Source: Ficedula albicollis (lineage: Eukaryota; Chordata; Aves; Passeriformes; Muscicapidae). Taken from it: a stretch of 64,000 bases of DNA. Under the pieces are notes generated by a model. It did no database searches. It had not been told where the DNA came from and saw only the letters and a list, made by a program, of their open reading frames with translations. Positions 1 through 63,890 of the stretch are shown here, in pieces. How positions within the stretch are numbered: position 1 is the stretch's first letter; each line of letters starts with the position of its first letter. The translations under genes and the position numbers were made by a program. Location of the stretch: the NCBI RefSeq assembly GCF_000247815.1, contig NC_021677.1:8475196-8539195 (forward strand), in the 5' to 3' direction.

Positions 1-587
1 GGCATACATGGAGATGAGAGCCACCTGGCAGCGCTCAAGATCATGTAACAGCCACAGAGAGGCCACCACCACCATGACAGCGATGCGGTCACCACCACCA
101 TGACAGCGATGGAGAGTGCCCAGAGCAGGGCACACACCACCCAGGACAGGTGCTGGGGACGGCGGCAGCGGTACCAGAGGGGGAAGAGAATCGAGCTACA
201 CCTCTCGATGCTGATGGCTGTCAGCAGGTACAGCCCCATGTTGTAGGAGAACAGGGTTAGCAGGAGAAGGCAAATCAGGTGTGTCACGGACACAACATTG
301 GAGCAGGACACATCATACAGCAGGCGGATCACAAAGGAGGCGACCATGAAGACGATGAAGGTGAAGTCGGCCACAGCCAGGTTGAGGATGTAGACGGTGA
401 TGGGGTTCCTGCGGATGTGGAATCCAAGGAGCCAGAGAACAGCTCCATTCCCAATCAGCCCACAGAGGCAGATGAACAGTGTGACACCATCTATGGTCAC
501 ATCGGTGACATTGATCCCACAGGAATCATCTCCTTGGCTGCCCGTCACGGGAGATGAGGGAGGTGGGGAGGTCAGGCTCAGCTCCAT
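1..587 (-). CDS. Mas-related G protein-coupled receptor-like, 5' part, frameshifted
   Basis: Reading the minus strand from the ATG at 585-587 gives a class A receptor N-terminus. There is a short polar extracellular segment with a possible NVT glycosylation site, TM1 with LIGNGAVLWLLGF, the first intracellular loop HIRRNPITVYILNLAVADF leading into TM2, and TM3 ending in LLTAISIERC followed by LFPLWYRCRRP. The ERC box in place of DRY, and the YRCRRP loop, are typical of the Mas-related (MRGPR) family of plasma-membrane sensory receptors. In TM4 a 26-bp tandem duplication (64-111) shifts the frame. Skipping one unit restores a family-like continuation reading ERCQVALISMY. The gene runs off the left edge, so TM5-7 are not seen. 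It could be a pseudogene, or the duplication could be an assembly error of the kind seen elsewhere here. The family is clear; the member is not. Confidence 0.8.
   Translation of the reverse strand, partial: MELSLTSPPPSSPVTGSQGDDSCGINVTDVTIDGVTLFICLCGLIGNGAVLWLLGFHIRRNPITVYILNLAVADFTFIVFMVASFVIRLLYDVSCSNVVSVTHLICLLLLTLFSYNMGLYLLTAISIERCSSILFPLWYRCRRPQHLSWVVCALLWALSIAVMVVVTASLSWWWWPLCGCYMILSAARWLSSPCM
64..111. repeat. 26-bp tandem duplication inside the receptor gene
   Basis: A 22-base segment at 64-85 recurs identically at 90-111, with a period of 26. Because 26 is not a multiple of three it shifts the reading frame of the receptor in TM4. Confidence 0.9.
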
Positions 588-1020
588 GGTGGAGGGTGGG
601 ATGTGGTCCCCAGCTGTGGTCAGAGCAGAGGGGAATTAGTGGGACCCCAGGGGATCCCATGACACGGGGAGGGGTCCTGGTGGGGTGGCACAACAGGGCT
701 GGGGACAGGGGGGCCATGGGATATCTGGGGATGAGGTGGGGGCGGAGGAAGGGTTGGATCAATTCAGTCATCCCGATTGAGGACAGCCATGAGAGCGGTG
801 AGAGGGGATTTGGGGACATCCAGGGAGACACAAGCAGCACCCAGGGCTGGACTCTGGTCCCGATCCCCTACCTTTCCTTGGGGCCAACCTGTTGGTGTGT
901 CCGAGCAGGGCACGCTCCTTCCTTCCGCTGCTCAAACTTCTCCAGTGAGGAAAATCGGGGTCCCCACGTCCTCAGAAGCTCCAAGCAGCCAATTTGTCCC
1001 CAGATAAAGCTGCTTTTTGC
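588..1020. other. Non-coding stretch upstream of the receptor
   Basis: I see no supported exon or RNA gene here. The short open frames on both strands have no recognisable protein character. This is the 5' flank of the minus-strand receptor gene. Confidence 0.5.
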
Positions 1021-2434
<1,414 letters not shown>

Positions 2435-3634
2435 AGCGTTTCTGCACAATCACAGGTCAGGCACAGAGCACTGGGCAGTTGCACACAGGCTGCCTCTTCT
2501 CCAGTCAAAAGTCTGTTGGTCTTGCGGGAAAGGAAATGTTTTGTCCGAGCGAATACCCCAGAGGACGAACACTGCAGCAGCTGCATCTCGCTGTGAAAGA
2601 ATCTTGATGCTTTTACGATTCAACCTGTTATCTCATTAGACTGGTAATTGCCACCTTCCTAATTGTTTGATGGTGCTCAAGCCTCCTCTCCCCATCCTAC
2701 CCCGATGCTGGCATCCTTCTGAGATTGTTCATTACTGCGTGCATTTGCCTCCAGCCTCCCAGCGTGAGAATCCCTCTCCTCCAACTTCATCCTGCATCAG
2801 GCCTGGGTGTGAATTGGGAATTTCTCTGAGCCATCGCTTTGGATTCACTCCAGCTGGTCTCGAGGCTCCAGAGCCCTTCTGGACAGGCTGATACCCCCTG
2901 AGAGAGCCTGGAGAGGCTGGTGGCAGATGAGGAGATGGCAGGGGATAGCACACACCACCCCACATCCCTCGCCGTAACCCTGCACCAGAAGCACCCATTC
3001 ACCCCCACCAAAGTTTGGGGGTGACAGAAGAGGGCACCGACTGGACTGGAGAGGGTCTTGGGGACATCTAAGCGGGGGCATCACTGGGGGACATCACTGA
3101 TAGGATGGCGTGTCCCCGAGCAAAGCAGCGTGTCACAGCCTGTGCCGGCTGTGCTGGAATCACTAGGAAAAGGCAGGAGGCTGGTGGCCACACCCTCACG
3201 CAGGTGCTGCTGGAGACAGAGACTCCTGGCAGGGCAGGGCTCAGCATGGCACCGCACGGGTGTGACAGCAGCGGTGGCAGTGACAGCGGGGCCAGGGCAG
3301 TGAGTCACCCCCTCCGTGCCTCCCTCCACCCCTGGACTTTGCCTCCCGCGGGTGCTCGCGGCAATAAATCCCGGGCTCGGAGGCGGGAACGCGGCGTCAG
3401 GGAGGGCACGGGGGTCCCATCCCAGGGGTGTGGGGGCTGAGCTGTGCAGGGGCATCTGCACGGACAGTGCACGCGTGGGATTGCCATGGGCAGTGGGATC
3501 AGGTGTGGCATGAGGATGAGAGCGCGCCAGAGGCAGCGGGCAGGAGTGCGAGGGAGCGTCACACGGGCAGGCAGGACATGCAGGTGGCAGTGTGACGCTT
3601 GTGCGCCGCGAGGACCCGCCGGGAGAAGGTCACC
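2435..3634. repeat. Copy 2 of the 1,200-bp direct duplication
   Basis: This is nearly identical to 1021-2220. It continues without interruption into the RHOD 5' region, so it is the copy most likely to represent the real locus. Confidence 0.9.
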
Positions 3635-3808
3635 TGTGAGCCGGGACACCTGTACGTGTGTCGCGACCGCTGTCACGGCCGCGGCCCCAGCCCGGCGGCG
3701 GGCGGGGTGACAGCCGCGCCCTGGGCCGGGCGGGTGCTGCCCGCGCCCCGTCCCCATCCCCGCCTCCGCCGAGGCCACTCGGGCTCCGTGGCCCCACCGG
3801 ACACCCCC
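3635..3808 (+). promoter_or_regulatory. GC-rich RHOD 5' flank and 5' UTR
   Basis: A GC-rich stretch with many CpGs lies directly upstream of the RHOD start codon and has no competing gene. The transcription start site cannot be placed from sequence alone. Confidence 0.5.
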
Positions 3809-5322
3809 ATGCAGCAGGAGCCGGGGGGGCAGAGCCCAGGAGCCCCCGAAACCGAGGTCAAGGCTGTCGTCGTGGGGGATGGCGGCTGCGGGAAGACGTC
3901 ACTGCTGCTGGCCTTCGCCAGGGGGGACTTCCCCAAGGTACCGGGATTCCTGTCCCCTGGCGGGTGGCTGGCTGTCCCCGTGCGGGAGCGGTGACAGGCA
4001 AAGGGCGGCGATGGCACGGACACGGTGGCAGCAGCGGGGCCGTTCGGAGGGGGACACGGGGACAGGGGGCAAGAGGTGGCCCAGCCTGGGGCTGGTGGGG
4101 CTCTGTGACACCTCTGCCTCCCTTGGCGGCTCGCAGGGTGGGGAGCAGGATTTGTCCCTCGGTGAGGGCACTCAGGGAGTGCAGGGAAGGGGGGCAGCCA
4201 CAGAGATTCCTGTCCTGAATCCCCCGTGGGACGTCCATGACGCTCTGTACTGTGCTGGGATGGGGGACAAAGGTGCTTCCCATCCCACTGCCCCAGGGAA
4301 GAAGCATAATTTCCTACTTCCTGCTTCCCTCTCTGTGTCCTGTTCTGTCCCCACTGGGGTCCCCGCCATCGCTGCCCCCCACAGCTACCTGTGTCACCTG
4401 TATCACGCTCTCCCTGTCCCCTGCCAGGTCTATGTCCCCACCGTGTTCGAGAAGTATACAGCATGTCTCCAGGTTTCCGGCAAGCCCGTGAAGATCCACC
4501 TGTGGGACACAGCAGGTGGGACGGGGGGACAGGATGGGCAGTGCCCCCCAGTCTCCCACCCGGGCGTTTCAGGGTGTCCCACACGCCTGGTCGTGCCTTG
4601 GCGGGGTGTCCCCATGCCATGACCGTGGGAGAGCGGGGATTAGCCCACAGCCGTCACGGCTGTCACTTTCATGGTCCCACACTGCTGTGTGGGTTTCATT
4701 CTCCACCCGGCAGGACAGGAAGACTACGACAGGCTTCGCCCTCTGTCCTACTCAGATGCCAACGTTGTCCTCATATGCTTTGATGTCACCGACTCCAACA
4801 GCTTCGATAACATCCTAACAAAGGTAATGGAGCCCCGTGGGTGCTGTCTGTCCCCTGTCCCCATCCCTGGGTGACACGTGCCCATCCCTGGGTGACACGT
4901 CCCCTCACAGTGGTACCCGGAGGTGAACCACTTCTGCAAGGGGGTCCCGGTGCTGCTGGTGGGCTGCAAGACAGACCTGCGGCAGGACCAGGAGGTGCTG
5001 CAGAAGCTGAAGGACGGGCGGATAGAGCCCGTCTCTCGCCAGCAGGTGGGTGTCACCTCCCAGTAGGACGGGACGGGACAGGACAGGGGTGGCCCCCAGC
5101 ACGAGATCGTGCGGCAGCGGGGTCCCGGAGGAGTCTGACTGCGTGTCCCCGCAGGGAGAGGCCATGGCCCGGCAGGTCCGCGCCGTGTCCTACATGGAAT
5201 GCTCGGCCAGGTACCAGGATAACGTCGGGAACATCTTTGAGACAGCCTGCAGTGCCGCCATTAGTGCCGCCCGCCGGAGGCAGCGCAAGACGAGACCCAG
5301 GAGGGTCTGCGTGCTGCTCTGA
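3809..5322 (+). CDS. RHOD: Rho-related GTPase RhoD, five coding exons
   Basis: Exons are 3809-3937, 4428-4515, 4714-4823, 4911-5045 and 5155-5322, all with GT/AG borders and consistent phase. They give 209 aa (human RHOD: 210). Visible motifs are P-loop GDGGCGKTS (residues 23-31), switch I VPTVFEKY, switch [16 protein letters not shown], the Rho-type G4 element GCKTDL, G5 ECSA and a C-terminal CAAX box CVLL after a basic stretch. RhoD is a small GTPase of endosomes and plasma membrane that controls endosome motility and actin. [17 protein letters not shown] and WYPEVNHFC match RHOD better than its paralogue RHOF, and adjacency to KDM2A supports RHOD. The CAAX end differs from human RHOD (CVVT): leucine in the last position predicts geranylgeranylation, and the RRRQRK tail looks RHOF-like. 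The gene appears intact. Confidence 0.93.
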
Positions 5323-5760
5323 GCCCCCCGGCTCGGCACAGCCCCCCGGGGATCTCCTGCTGTCCCCAGGCTCCGACTGCACCGCGCCTGCTGCCGCGCC
5401 TCTGCCTCCACCACCAGAATGCCGCTGCCACCCTCCCGGCCCGCAGCTGGCGCTGCTGGTCACCGTGGGGTGACAGCAGGAAAGCATCGCATGAAGAAAC
5501 TGTCACGTCTGGATCCCAGAGTCCTGTGTCTTTCCCATTAGGAATCCCAGCGTCCTGTCCCTGTCCCACCAGGAATCCCAGCATCCCATCCCACCATATG
5601 CGCCAGCATCCCCTGCCAGCCGGGCTCTGGGAGCAGAGAACTAATTTGGGGGCTCCCCTTCCCGCTGGCAGGCCAGCGCCGGAGGGTGACACGGGGTGAC
5701 TGCGGGGTCATCTTCTGCCATTAAAGTGACACAAAACTCGTCAGTGTGACACGGTCCCTG
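5323..5760 (+). other. RHOD: RHOD 3' UTR
   Basis: This non-coding sequence follows the RHOD stop codon and holds short imperfect repeats of the phrase AGGAATCCCAGC. It ends just beyond an ATTAAA signal at 5720-5725. Confidence 0.6.
5720..5725 (+). terminator. Probable RHOD polyadenylation signal (ATTAAA)
   Basis: ATTAAA lies about 400 bases after the RHOD stop codon, followed by a GT-rich downstream element near 5740. No AATAAA is seen closer. Confidence 0.6.
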
Positions 5761-5974
5761 GGGAAGGAGCAGCCCCTGCACGGCCTGGGGGCGTCGGGGA
5801 CTCCGGGTGGGTGTCGGGGACATGGGATGGGTATCGGGGACGCGGGGTCCCACCATGGGCCGGGGGTGGATGAGACGCCACCGGCATGGGGTCACCTGCT
5901 GATTTTGGGTTGAGGTGTGTGTGAGCATGTGTCCAGAGTTGTGCCGCACGTACAGGTCTGTTGGGCTACCGTTT

Positions 5975-6190
5975 ATGACCATATGTATAGTTACATGTAT
6001 ATGTTTTTATATACATATTAATATATAATGCATATGTAACTATATGGTTAATGTATAACCATCCATATCATTATATTTATTATATATATCACTGCATATA
6101 GCCCGGTTATAACTATCTATATAACTATATATAGTTTATAAAAGCGTTGTTAATATCTACAGTATATAACTAAGGAGCTGAATGTAATTA
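5975..6190. repeat. AT-rich low-complexity patch
   Basis: About 200 bases are dominated by TATA, ATAT and TACAT words (for example around 6000-6080 and 6110-6140), in sharp contrast to the GC-rich flanks. No coding or transposon signature is visible. Confidence 0.8.
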
Positions 6191-6224
6191 AGTAGGTGTA
6201 TGCCGGTACCTGCCCGCGTCTCTA

Positions 6225-11060
<4,836 letters not shown>

Positions 11061-11758
11061 GCTATACCCAGGCTTTGGTTGGTTTCCGTCCCTTTAAAGA
11101 AAAAAAAAGTTGTAGGTGCCATTTGATGCCCTGGGAGGTTTTCCCAGGTTGGTGTGTGGTGTCACAAGGTGGCACGTTTGGAGAGCTCAGCATTTAGGTC
11201 TCCTCCAGCCAGGAGTCAAAACCCTAACTGCTTCCCTGCTTGGGTGCTGCATGTAGGAGAGATCCCATATGCCTTCCCTCTTCGTGGGAGATGTCCTGTA
11301 CCAGTGTAGTTTTTCCCAGGTGCCACGGCACAGGATAATCCTGAGGACAGTGGTTGTGTTGTTTGGAGGAGTTGGCTCTCCGATGTCTAATTTTGGAGAG
11401 GCCACGGTTTGACAGCCCTTTCCGTGGTTTTTGTCCCGCTGTGGGATAGTGGAGCTGCTGGTGGTAGTCTGGAGCCAAAGTGGGAGACCTGCAGCTCCTG
11501 TTGCGTTACAGAAGAGCTGGTGAAGTAATTTACCTTGACATTTATATTAAGTTAGAATAGGAGCCTTAAAAGTTGGGGTGGGCTCATCCACTGGGCTCTG
11601 TCAGCCCCCAGAGTGGGGTGGGGTTGGCCCCAAAAGGAGGTGAGGAGTGTGGGTGTCCCTGTGCCCTTCTTCACTGTTTCCCTCTGGCTTCCAAGGAGGA
11701 AGAGGACGACGACAGCAGTCCTGGTGTGTCCTTCTCGCTCTCTTCCGAGGAGTCGGAG
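11061..11758 (+). other. KDM2A 5' non-coding sequence and open leader of the first coding exon
   Basis: This is mostly intronic or 5' UTR sequence. The exon carrying the start codon has a good acceptor (pyrimidine tract ending in CCAAG near 11,694). Between it and the ATG at 11759 the frame stays open, with an acidic, serine-rich reading EEEDDDSSPGVSFSLSSEES. Confidence 0.5.
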
Positions 11759-42607
<30,849 letters not shown>

Positions 42608-43903
42608 AGCCCCTCCCCGGGGCAGACTGAGGAGAAGGAAAAGAGCCCATCCCACCCCTCTCGGAGAGCCGCTCCTCCACCTCCCCCTCTTGCCCTGCGT
42701 GTCCTGCTGCCGCCTCCCACCTGACTCGGCAGGCAGGGCCGTCGCTGGCCTCACTCCACTGTCCTTCCTCCTCCTCCTCCTTCCCCGGGACTTCTGCCGA
42801 GGAAGATGTCCCGCCAGGCTGGCCAGTACCAGAGGAGGAACGGGCACATGGCAGGGAGCCTGGGTCCGGAGGCTGGCCGCTCCTGAGGCGGGGCTGCAAC
42901 AGAGGCCTCTGTGCAGAGAAATGGGGCACCCTCTCCCCCCAGCTTTTCCCCTCCTCCCCGTTGTCTCCTTGCCTTGAAACACTTGTCACTTCCCTGGTAG
43001 CACAAAGCTTGAGGGTCGAGGTCTCTCCAAGGAAGCGGGAGCAGAGCCAGAACACCCCATCCCCCTCTGTGCCACCACCAGCTCGGCGCTTCCCTGCGCT
43101 CTTCCCCTTCCCCTCGTCTGGCTGCAGGGACTGCTGTCCATCCCCTTCTTCTCCCACACATGGGGTGGTTCTTTGGGCACCCAGGGCAGGAGCCCTGTGG
43201 CCGGGGTGTCCCGGGAGCAGGGGCTGGGGGATAACTCGTCTGTCGGAAGGGATGGAGCAGGAGCAAACCCACAGGTACACCAGAGCTCAGGGAGGACTCG
43301 GGAAGCATCAGCCAGGGGTGAGTGAGCAGGGGACAGGAGCTGCCTCCACTTCCTCCCCAGCTCCCGGCACCACGAAGCACTCTGGGGCCGGAGGGGCGAG
43401 GGCTGCTCTGCGGCCTGGAACCGAACTGGCATTGTCCTCTCCTTCCCCCCACCCCCTTTTCGCTGCCGATTTTCCTTTGCAATGAATGGTTGGTCCAAAG
43501 AACCTCTCTCTAGGGCAGCAGAGAGCTTTTTGCACTTTAAAAAAAAAACAACAAAAAAAAGACAAAAAAACAAAACAACAAAAAAAGGAAAAAAGGTTGG
43601 AATCTTCTTTTTCTGGGTTACTATTTTGTTTCCTTCCCTGTCCTACGTGTGCCCGGATGCTCCCCCTCTCTGTCCCCCTGGTGTCAGCACCCTGCTCTCT
43701 CCCTGGCAGCATACTGATAGCACAATCCGGGGTGTCCCCTCCGTGCCACCACCGGTCCCCAGCCTTGCAGGGGTCCCCGGGGGGCAGCCGGCACCCCCCT
43801 GCTGCTTCAGAAGCAATAAAGGAGGAGAGGCGGCCCGCGGGGACTGTCCCTGGCAGGGGGATCGCAGGGGAGAATCCCGCAGTGCCTGGGACAAGGGGCA
43901 GCA

Positions 43904-44250
<347 letters not shown>

Positions 44251-44542
44251 AGGCGAGAGGAGGAGCCTTTGGCCTCGGCCTCTCTCAGCAGTGGCTCCCG
44301 GGAAAGACGTCGGAAGAATTAAAGCTTTTCTTTTTCCTTTGGATTCTTTTTGAGTTTTGCAACGCGAAAGAAAAATTTCCAGAGCTGGGGTTGAGAGGGG
44401 CGAGGTGGTCCCTCCTCCACGGGGACAGCTCCCTCTTCCCGCCGTGTCCCCCCCTCTCCAGCCACAGAGACTCCAGCGTGCGACCCTCCTCACCAACCTG
44501 GCGTGGTGCAAATCCACGAGGAAGAAAAAAAGAATTATATAT

Positions 44543-44548
44543 AATAAA
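44543..44548 (+). terminator. Candidate KDM2A polyadenylation signal (AATAAA)
   Basis: AATAAA in an AT-rich context within the long 3' UTR. Alternative signals are AATAAA at 43815-43820 and ATTAAA at 44761-44766. The site in use cannot be decided here. Confidence 0.5.
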
Positions 44549-45072
44549 AATCACTTAGTGATTTAAAACCAACCTAGCCTGCTCCCTGAAGACAACTCCT
44601 GCAAGCAAAGTCACTTGTTTAAGGGTTTGGTTGTGGTTTTGTTTCGTTTCAATCCCTGTTTCCCTCCCTTCCTCCTTCCTTCCCTTCCCTGGAGAAATAT
44701 TGTAAATATCTATTTTTTTGTTGGCGATTTAGAGTCCATCTCTGATGTTTGTGCTTTAAAATTAAATGTAAGCATTAAGGGTAAAAGCGAACCAAGTCTT
44801 GCATTCTCTCAGCTGGGTTTGGGGGTTCTTGGCTGGGGCAGAGGGAGGGCACCTACTTGGCAAGTGGGATTGGTTTTATTTTGGGGGGGTGGGTTTTTTG
44901 TTCGGTTGGTTTTTTGTATTTTGGGGTTTTTTGCCTTCTCCTATCCTGGATTTTTAGAGGCTCTTTGCTCATACCATATGACCGCCAGGCTGGGCTAGGG
45001 TTGTGGGGGGAGGGAAAACCCCAGCCTCCCAAGGGAAATATTTTTATTTCTTGGGGATGGATTTTTTGAATT

Positions 45073-45075
45073 AAA

Positions 45076-45108
<33 letters not shown>
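45073..45108. repeat. A-rich homopolymer tract
   Basis: Two A runs separated by single G residues lie near the end of the inferred KDM2A 3' UTR. It could be genomic poly-A or the tail of an old retroposed element; no element body is visible. Confidence 0.7.
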
Positions 45109-45130
45109 TAGGGTGTCTTCATAAAAAGGA

Positions 45131-45640
45131 AAAAGAAAAGATCAACTACAATCCATTAGCGTGAGCTCTGCCCATCTGTCTGTGAGGGAAAGTGGAGGAG
45201 ACAAGGCCAGGGCTGGGACCTTCCTTGTCCCCAGCACTGGGGATCTCAGCTGATCAAGAGGAAACCAGAGCACGGTTGGTGGTGGCAGCTGTCCCTGTGT
45301 CTCATCACCTCCTGCCAGGGCCACAGGTCCTCCAGAGGTCTGTGGGGCTCTTGCCCTCCACATCCCTTGGGAAACCTGCCCTCTCCCAGTGGATTCCTGG
45401 GCCACCAGGGTGACGTTTAGCGTCCCCCACCCTGCGGGGATGTCACGGCCCAGATCCCCGCGTCAGCAAGGCACACAGCAGTGACATCATCCTCCACAGG
45501 TGGCTGCGGCCACTGTCACCCTCCTATGCCCTGGTGCCACCACGTGCCTCCCCCAGTGATGCACCAGAGCCAAGCGAATCTCAGCGCCCCAACCCTCTGC
45601 CCGTCCCCTCCAGGTGTCCCCTCCCGGCCCCAGGGACAGG
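45131..45640. other. KDM2A-GRK2 intergenic spacer
   Basis: I see no gene in this GC-rich spacer. It leads into the CACA-type minisatellite upstream of GRK2. Confidence 0.5.
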
Positions 45641-56040
<10,400 letters not shown>

Positions 56041-56390
56041 GCCCAGGGGGACCCTCTGTAAATATTGTGTCACGGGTCCCCTTCGCCCCCGGCTCAGCCA
56101 CTGCCCCTCCTGCCCCTCCCCAGGGCACCCCCATCCCCCTGCCCTCCCTCCTGAGGAGAAAGGAGCAGGTGGGACCCCTTAAATCAGCCACAGGTGGGCC
56201 TAAGGGTGCCCCTGCCCCCCCAGTCCCCGGCAGCATCTGTAAATATTCGTCTCTGGTCGCTCTGCTCCCGGGGCTGAGGGGGCACGGGCAGGGGGGGCAC
56301 TGGGCAGGGCGGGGCACTGGGTGAGTGAGGTTTTCATGAGCAGAGATGTGAGAATGCCAAAAAAATAAAAGAGTTTTTATAATAAAAAGA
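56041..56390 (+). other. GRK2: GRK2 3' UTR remainder
   Basis: The sequence contains TGTAAATATT motifs at about 56058 and 56237 and ends with clustered polyadenylation signals. No reading frame of note. Confidence 0.75.
56364..56386 (+). terminator. GRK2 polyadenylation signals
   Basis: AATAAA at 56364-56369 and again at 56381-56386, separated by a T-rich stretch, about 1.2 kb after the last GRK2 coding base. Confidence 0.8.
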
Positions 56391-56761
56391 TAGAAAAACA
56401 CCATCCAGCTCCAGTGCGAGAAGATGTCTCCAAGCCTGCTGAGGGTGGCACAGAGTCCTTGTCACCTCCTGTGGCGTGGGGGCTTCCTGTATGTCCCCGT
56501 ATGGGCACACCAGCACTTTGGGGACATCCCGGGGCCTCCCCAAGCCCCACAGCATGGGGATCCCGGGACACCATGGGCTGCTGGGGGTTGTGTCCCCTGT
56601 TGCTATGCTGTCCCCAGGGGTGATCTTGGCTGTCACTTGTCACCAGGCAGTGCAGGTGCCACCTCTCCTGCCCACACCCTGCCTGTGGGCAGCGCGTCAG
56701 GGCGCGGCACAGCCGGGCTGGTGCTCCGGCATTCCTGGGGAGCGGCAGGGCCGGGATGGGG
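56391..56761. other. GRK2-ANKRD13D intergenic spacer
   Basis: GC-rich unique sequence with no recognisable gene, leading to the ATGGC repeat. Confidence 0.5.
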
Positions 56762-56894
56762 TGGCATGGCATGGCATGGCATGGCATGGCATGGCATGGC
56801 ATGGCATGGCATGGCATGGCATGGCATGGCATGGCATGGCATGGCATGGCATGGCATGGCATGGCATGGCATGGCATGGCATGGCATGGCATGG
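56762..56894. repeat. GGCAT pentanucleotide microsatellite
   Basis: About 26 perfect GGCAT units. They create open frames reading Met-Ala-Trp-His-Gly and Met-Pro-Cys-His-Ala, which are not genes. Confidence 0.97.
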
Positions 56895-57059
56895 GATAAA
56901 ATCAGGATTGAATGGTCCTGAGCACAAGGTACCCAATGATGTTATGATGTAAAAGGCGTCAGGGAGCCCCGAGCCCCCGGTACCGGGGGACAGCTGGGGG
57001 CTAGTGGGTGCCAGGTTTCAACCTCGATGGGAGAGGTGAGAGGGGGCGGCCCCGGGCTG

Positions 57060-58182
<1,123 letters not shown>

Positions 58183-58189
58183 GGGGGGG

Positions 58190-58720
58190 CGGGGGGTGGA
58201 GGTGCGGGATGCTGGGAGAACGGGAAGGACCGGGAGCGCTGCTGGGACTGGGAGCACTGGGAGATACTGGGAGCAGTGCAGGGACGGGAGCCTTGAGAGA
58301 CGGGGGGCACTGGAGGGAGACGGAGAGCGTTAGGGAAGGCTGGGACACGGGGCACTGGGAACGCTGGGGAGAAGACTGGGAGCATTGCAGAGGGACTGGG
58401 AGCGCTGAGGGAGACTGGGAGAACAGGGAACTGGGAGAACTGGGAGCACTGGAGACACTGGGGGCACAGGGGACTAGAGGGAGGCTGGGAACACTGGGAG
58501 CATGGGGAGATGGCAGGGACAGCGCTGAGAGCATTTGGGGGCACTGGGAGTGCTGGAGGAAGACTGGGAGGGGTGTGGAGACTGGGAGACTGGGACTCAG
58601 GGGACTGGGAGCACTGGAAGAACTGGTGGCACTGGAAGGACTGGTGACATTGGGATAATAAGGGACAATGTAGCACCACAGGCCTGGAAGCGGCTGGGAG
58701 CTCTGTCGTGGGGTTAGCAG
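58190..58720. repeat. Imperfect ACTGGGAGCACTGGGAG minisatellite
   Basis: About 500 bases of diverged units built on CTGGGAGCACTGG and similar words, immediately before the first recognisable ANKRD13D exon. Confidence 0.85.
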
Positions 58721-58827
58721 CACTGGGAGAAGAGGGGGCTGGGAGCGGCAGGCCTTGGGAGCATGGGGGCACAGGGGGAGCACTGGGGTGGCACGGGGAG
58801 GGGACAGTGACGCCCCCACCCTTCCAG

Positions 58828-63246
<4,419 letters not shown>

Positions 63247-63890
63247 CGCCCCGGGGCGCTCCACGCCGGCACAGGGACGTCCCGCTCGGGGACGGGGGTG
63301 TCCCATGTGGGGTCACCCCACGCACGGGCGCAGATGTCCCGCGTGGGGACACCCCTTGCAGGGAGAGGGACACCCCACCCAGGGGACGCCCCGGTGTGGG
63401 CACTGTCCCACAGCAGGGTGCCGCAGTGCGGGCACAGCCCTGCCTGGGGTGCAGCTGGTGCCCGGATGGCCCCCCCATGATGGGGACCCCCCTGATGTGG
63501 GCACAGCCCCCGCACAGGGGATCTGATCCAGGGATCCTCCTACCCCCGGGACCCCCAGTCCAGGGCTCTTCTCCCACCAGGCTCAAACCTCAGCCCAGGG
63601 ACCCTCACCTGGGGACCCCCCCTCCAGGGATACCCCTGTGCCCAGGACCCCTCCCTAGGGACCCCCCTTTCCTCTTTGGTGTTGTACTGTGACCCCGCGG
63701 GGGGCAGGACGGACCTGGGGGTCCCCGTGGGATGCAGGTGACTCCTATTTTACGGCGCTGAGGTGTGGGGGGGACTTCTGGAGGACCCCCAGGCCTCATC
63801 CTTTGAGGCAGTGGGGGGGGCAGGGGAGCCCCGAATGTCTGTACATATACATATACATATATTATATATATATACACACACGTGTGTCTG
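63247..63890 (+). other. ANKRD13D: ANKRD13D 3' UTR
   Basis: GC-rich non-coding sequence with repeated GGGACCCCC phrases, ending near a TA-rich patch. I see no canonical AATAAA. Confidence 0.6.
63840..63883. repeat. TA/TACA-rich patch
   Basis: ACATATACATATACATATAT followed by TATATATATACACACACG. It may lie at or near the 3' end of ANKRD13D. Confidence 0.8.

Noticed and set aside
3809..5322. RHOF instead of RHOD
   Set aside because: The C-terminus and FEKYTA are RHOF-like. However, [17 protein letters not shown], the [13 protein letters not shown] stretch and the position beside KDM2A (not KDM2B) fit RHOD.
56377..56952. Met-Pro-Cys-His-Ala and Met-Ala-Trp-His-Gly repeat proteins
   Set aside because: These are translations of the GGCAT pentanucleotide array in different frames.
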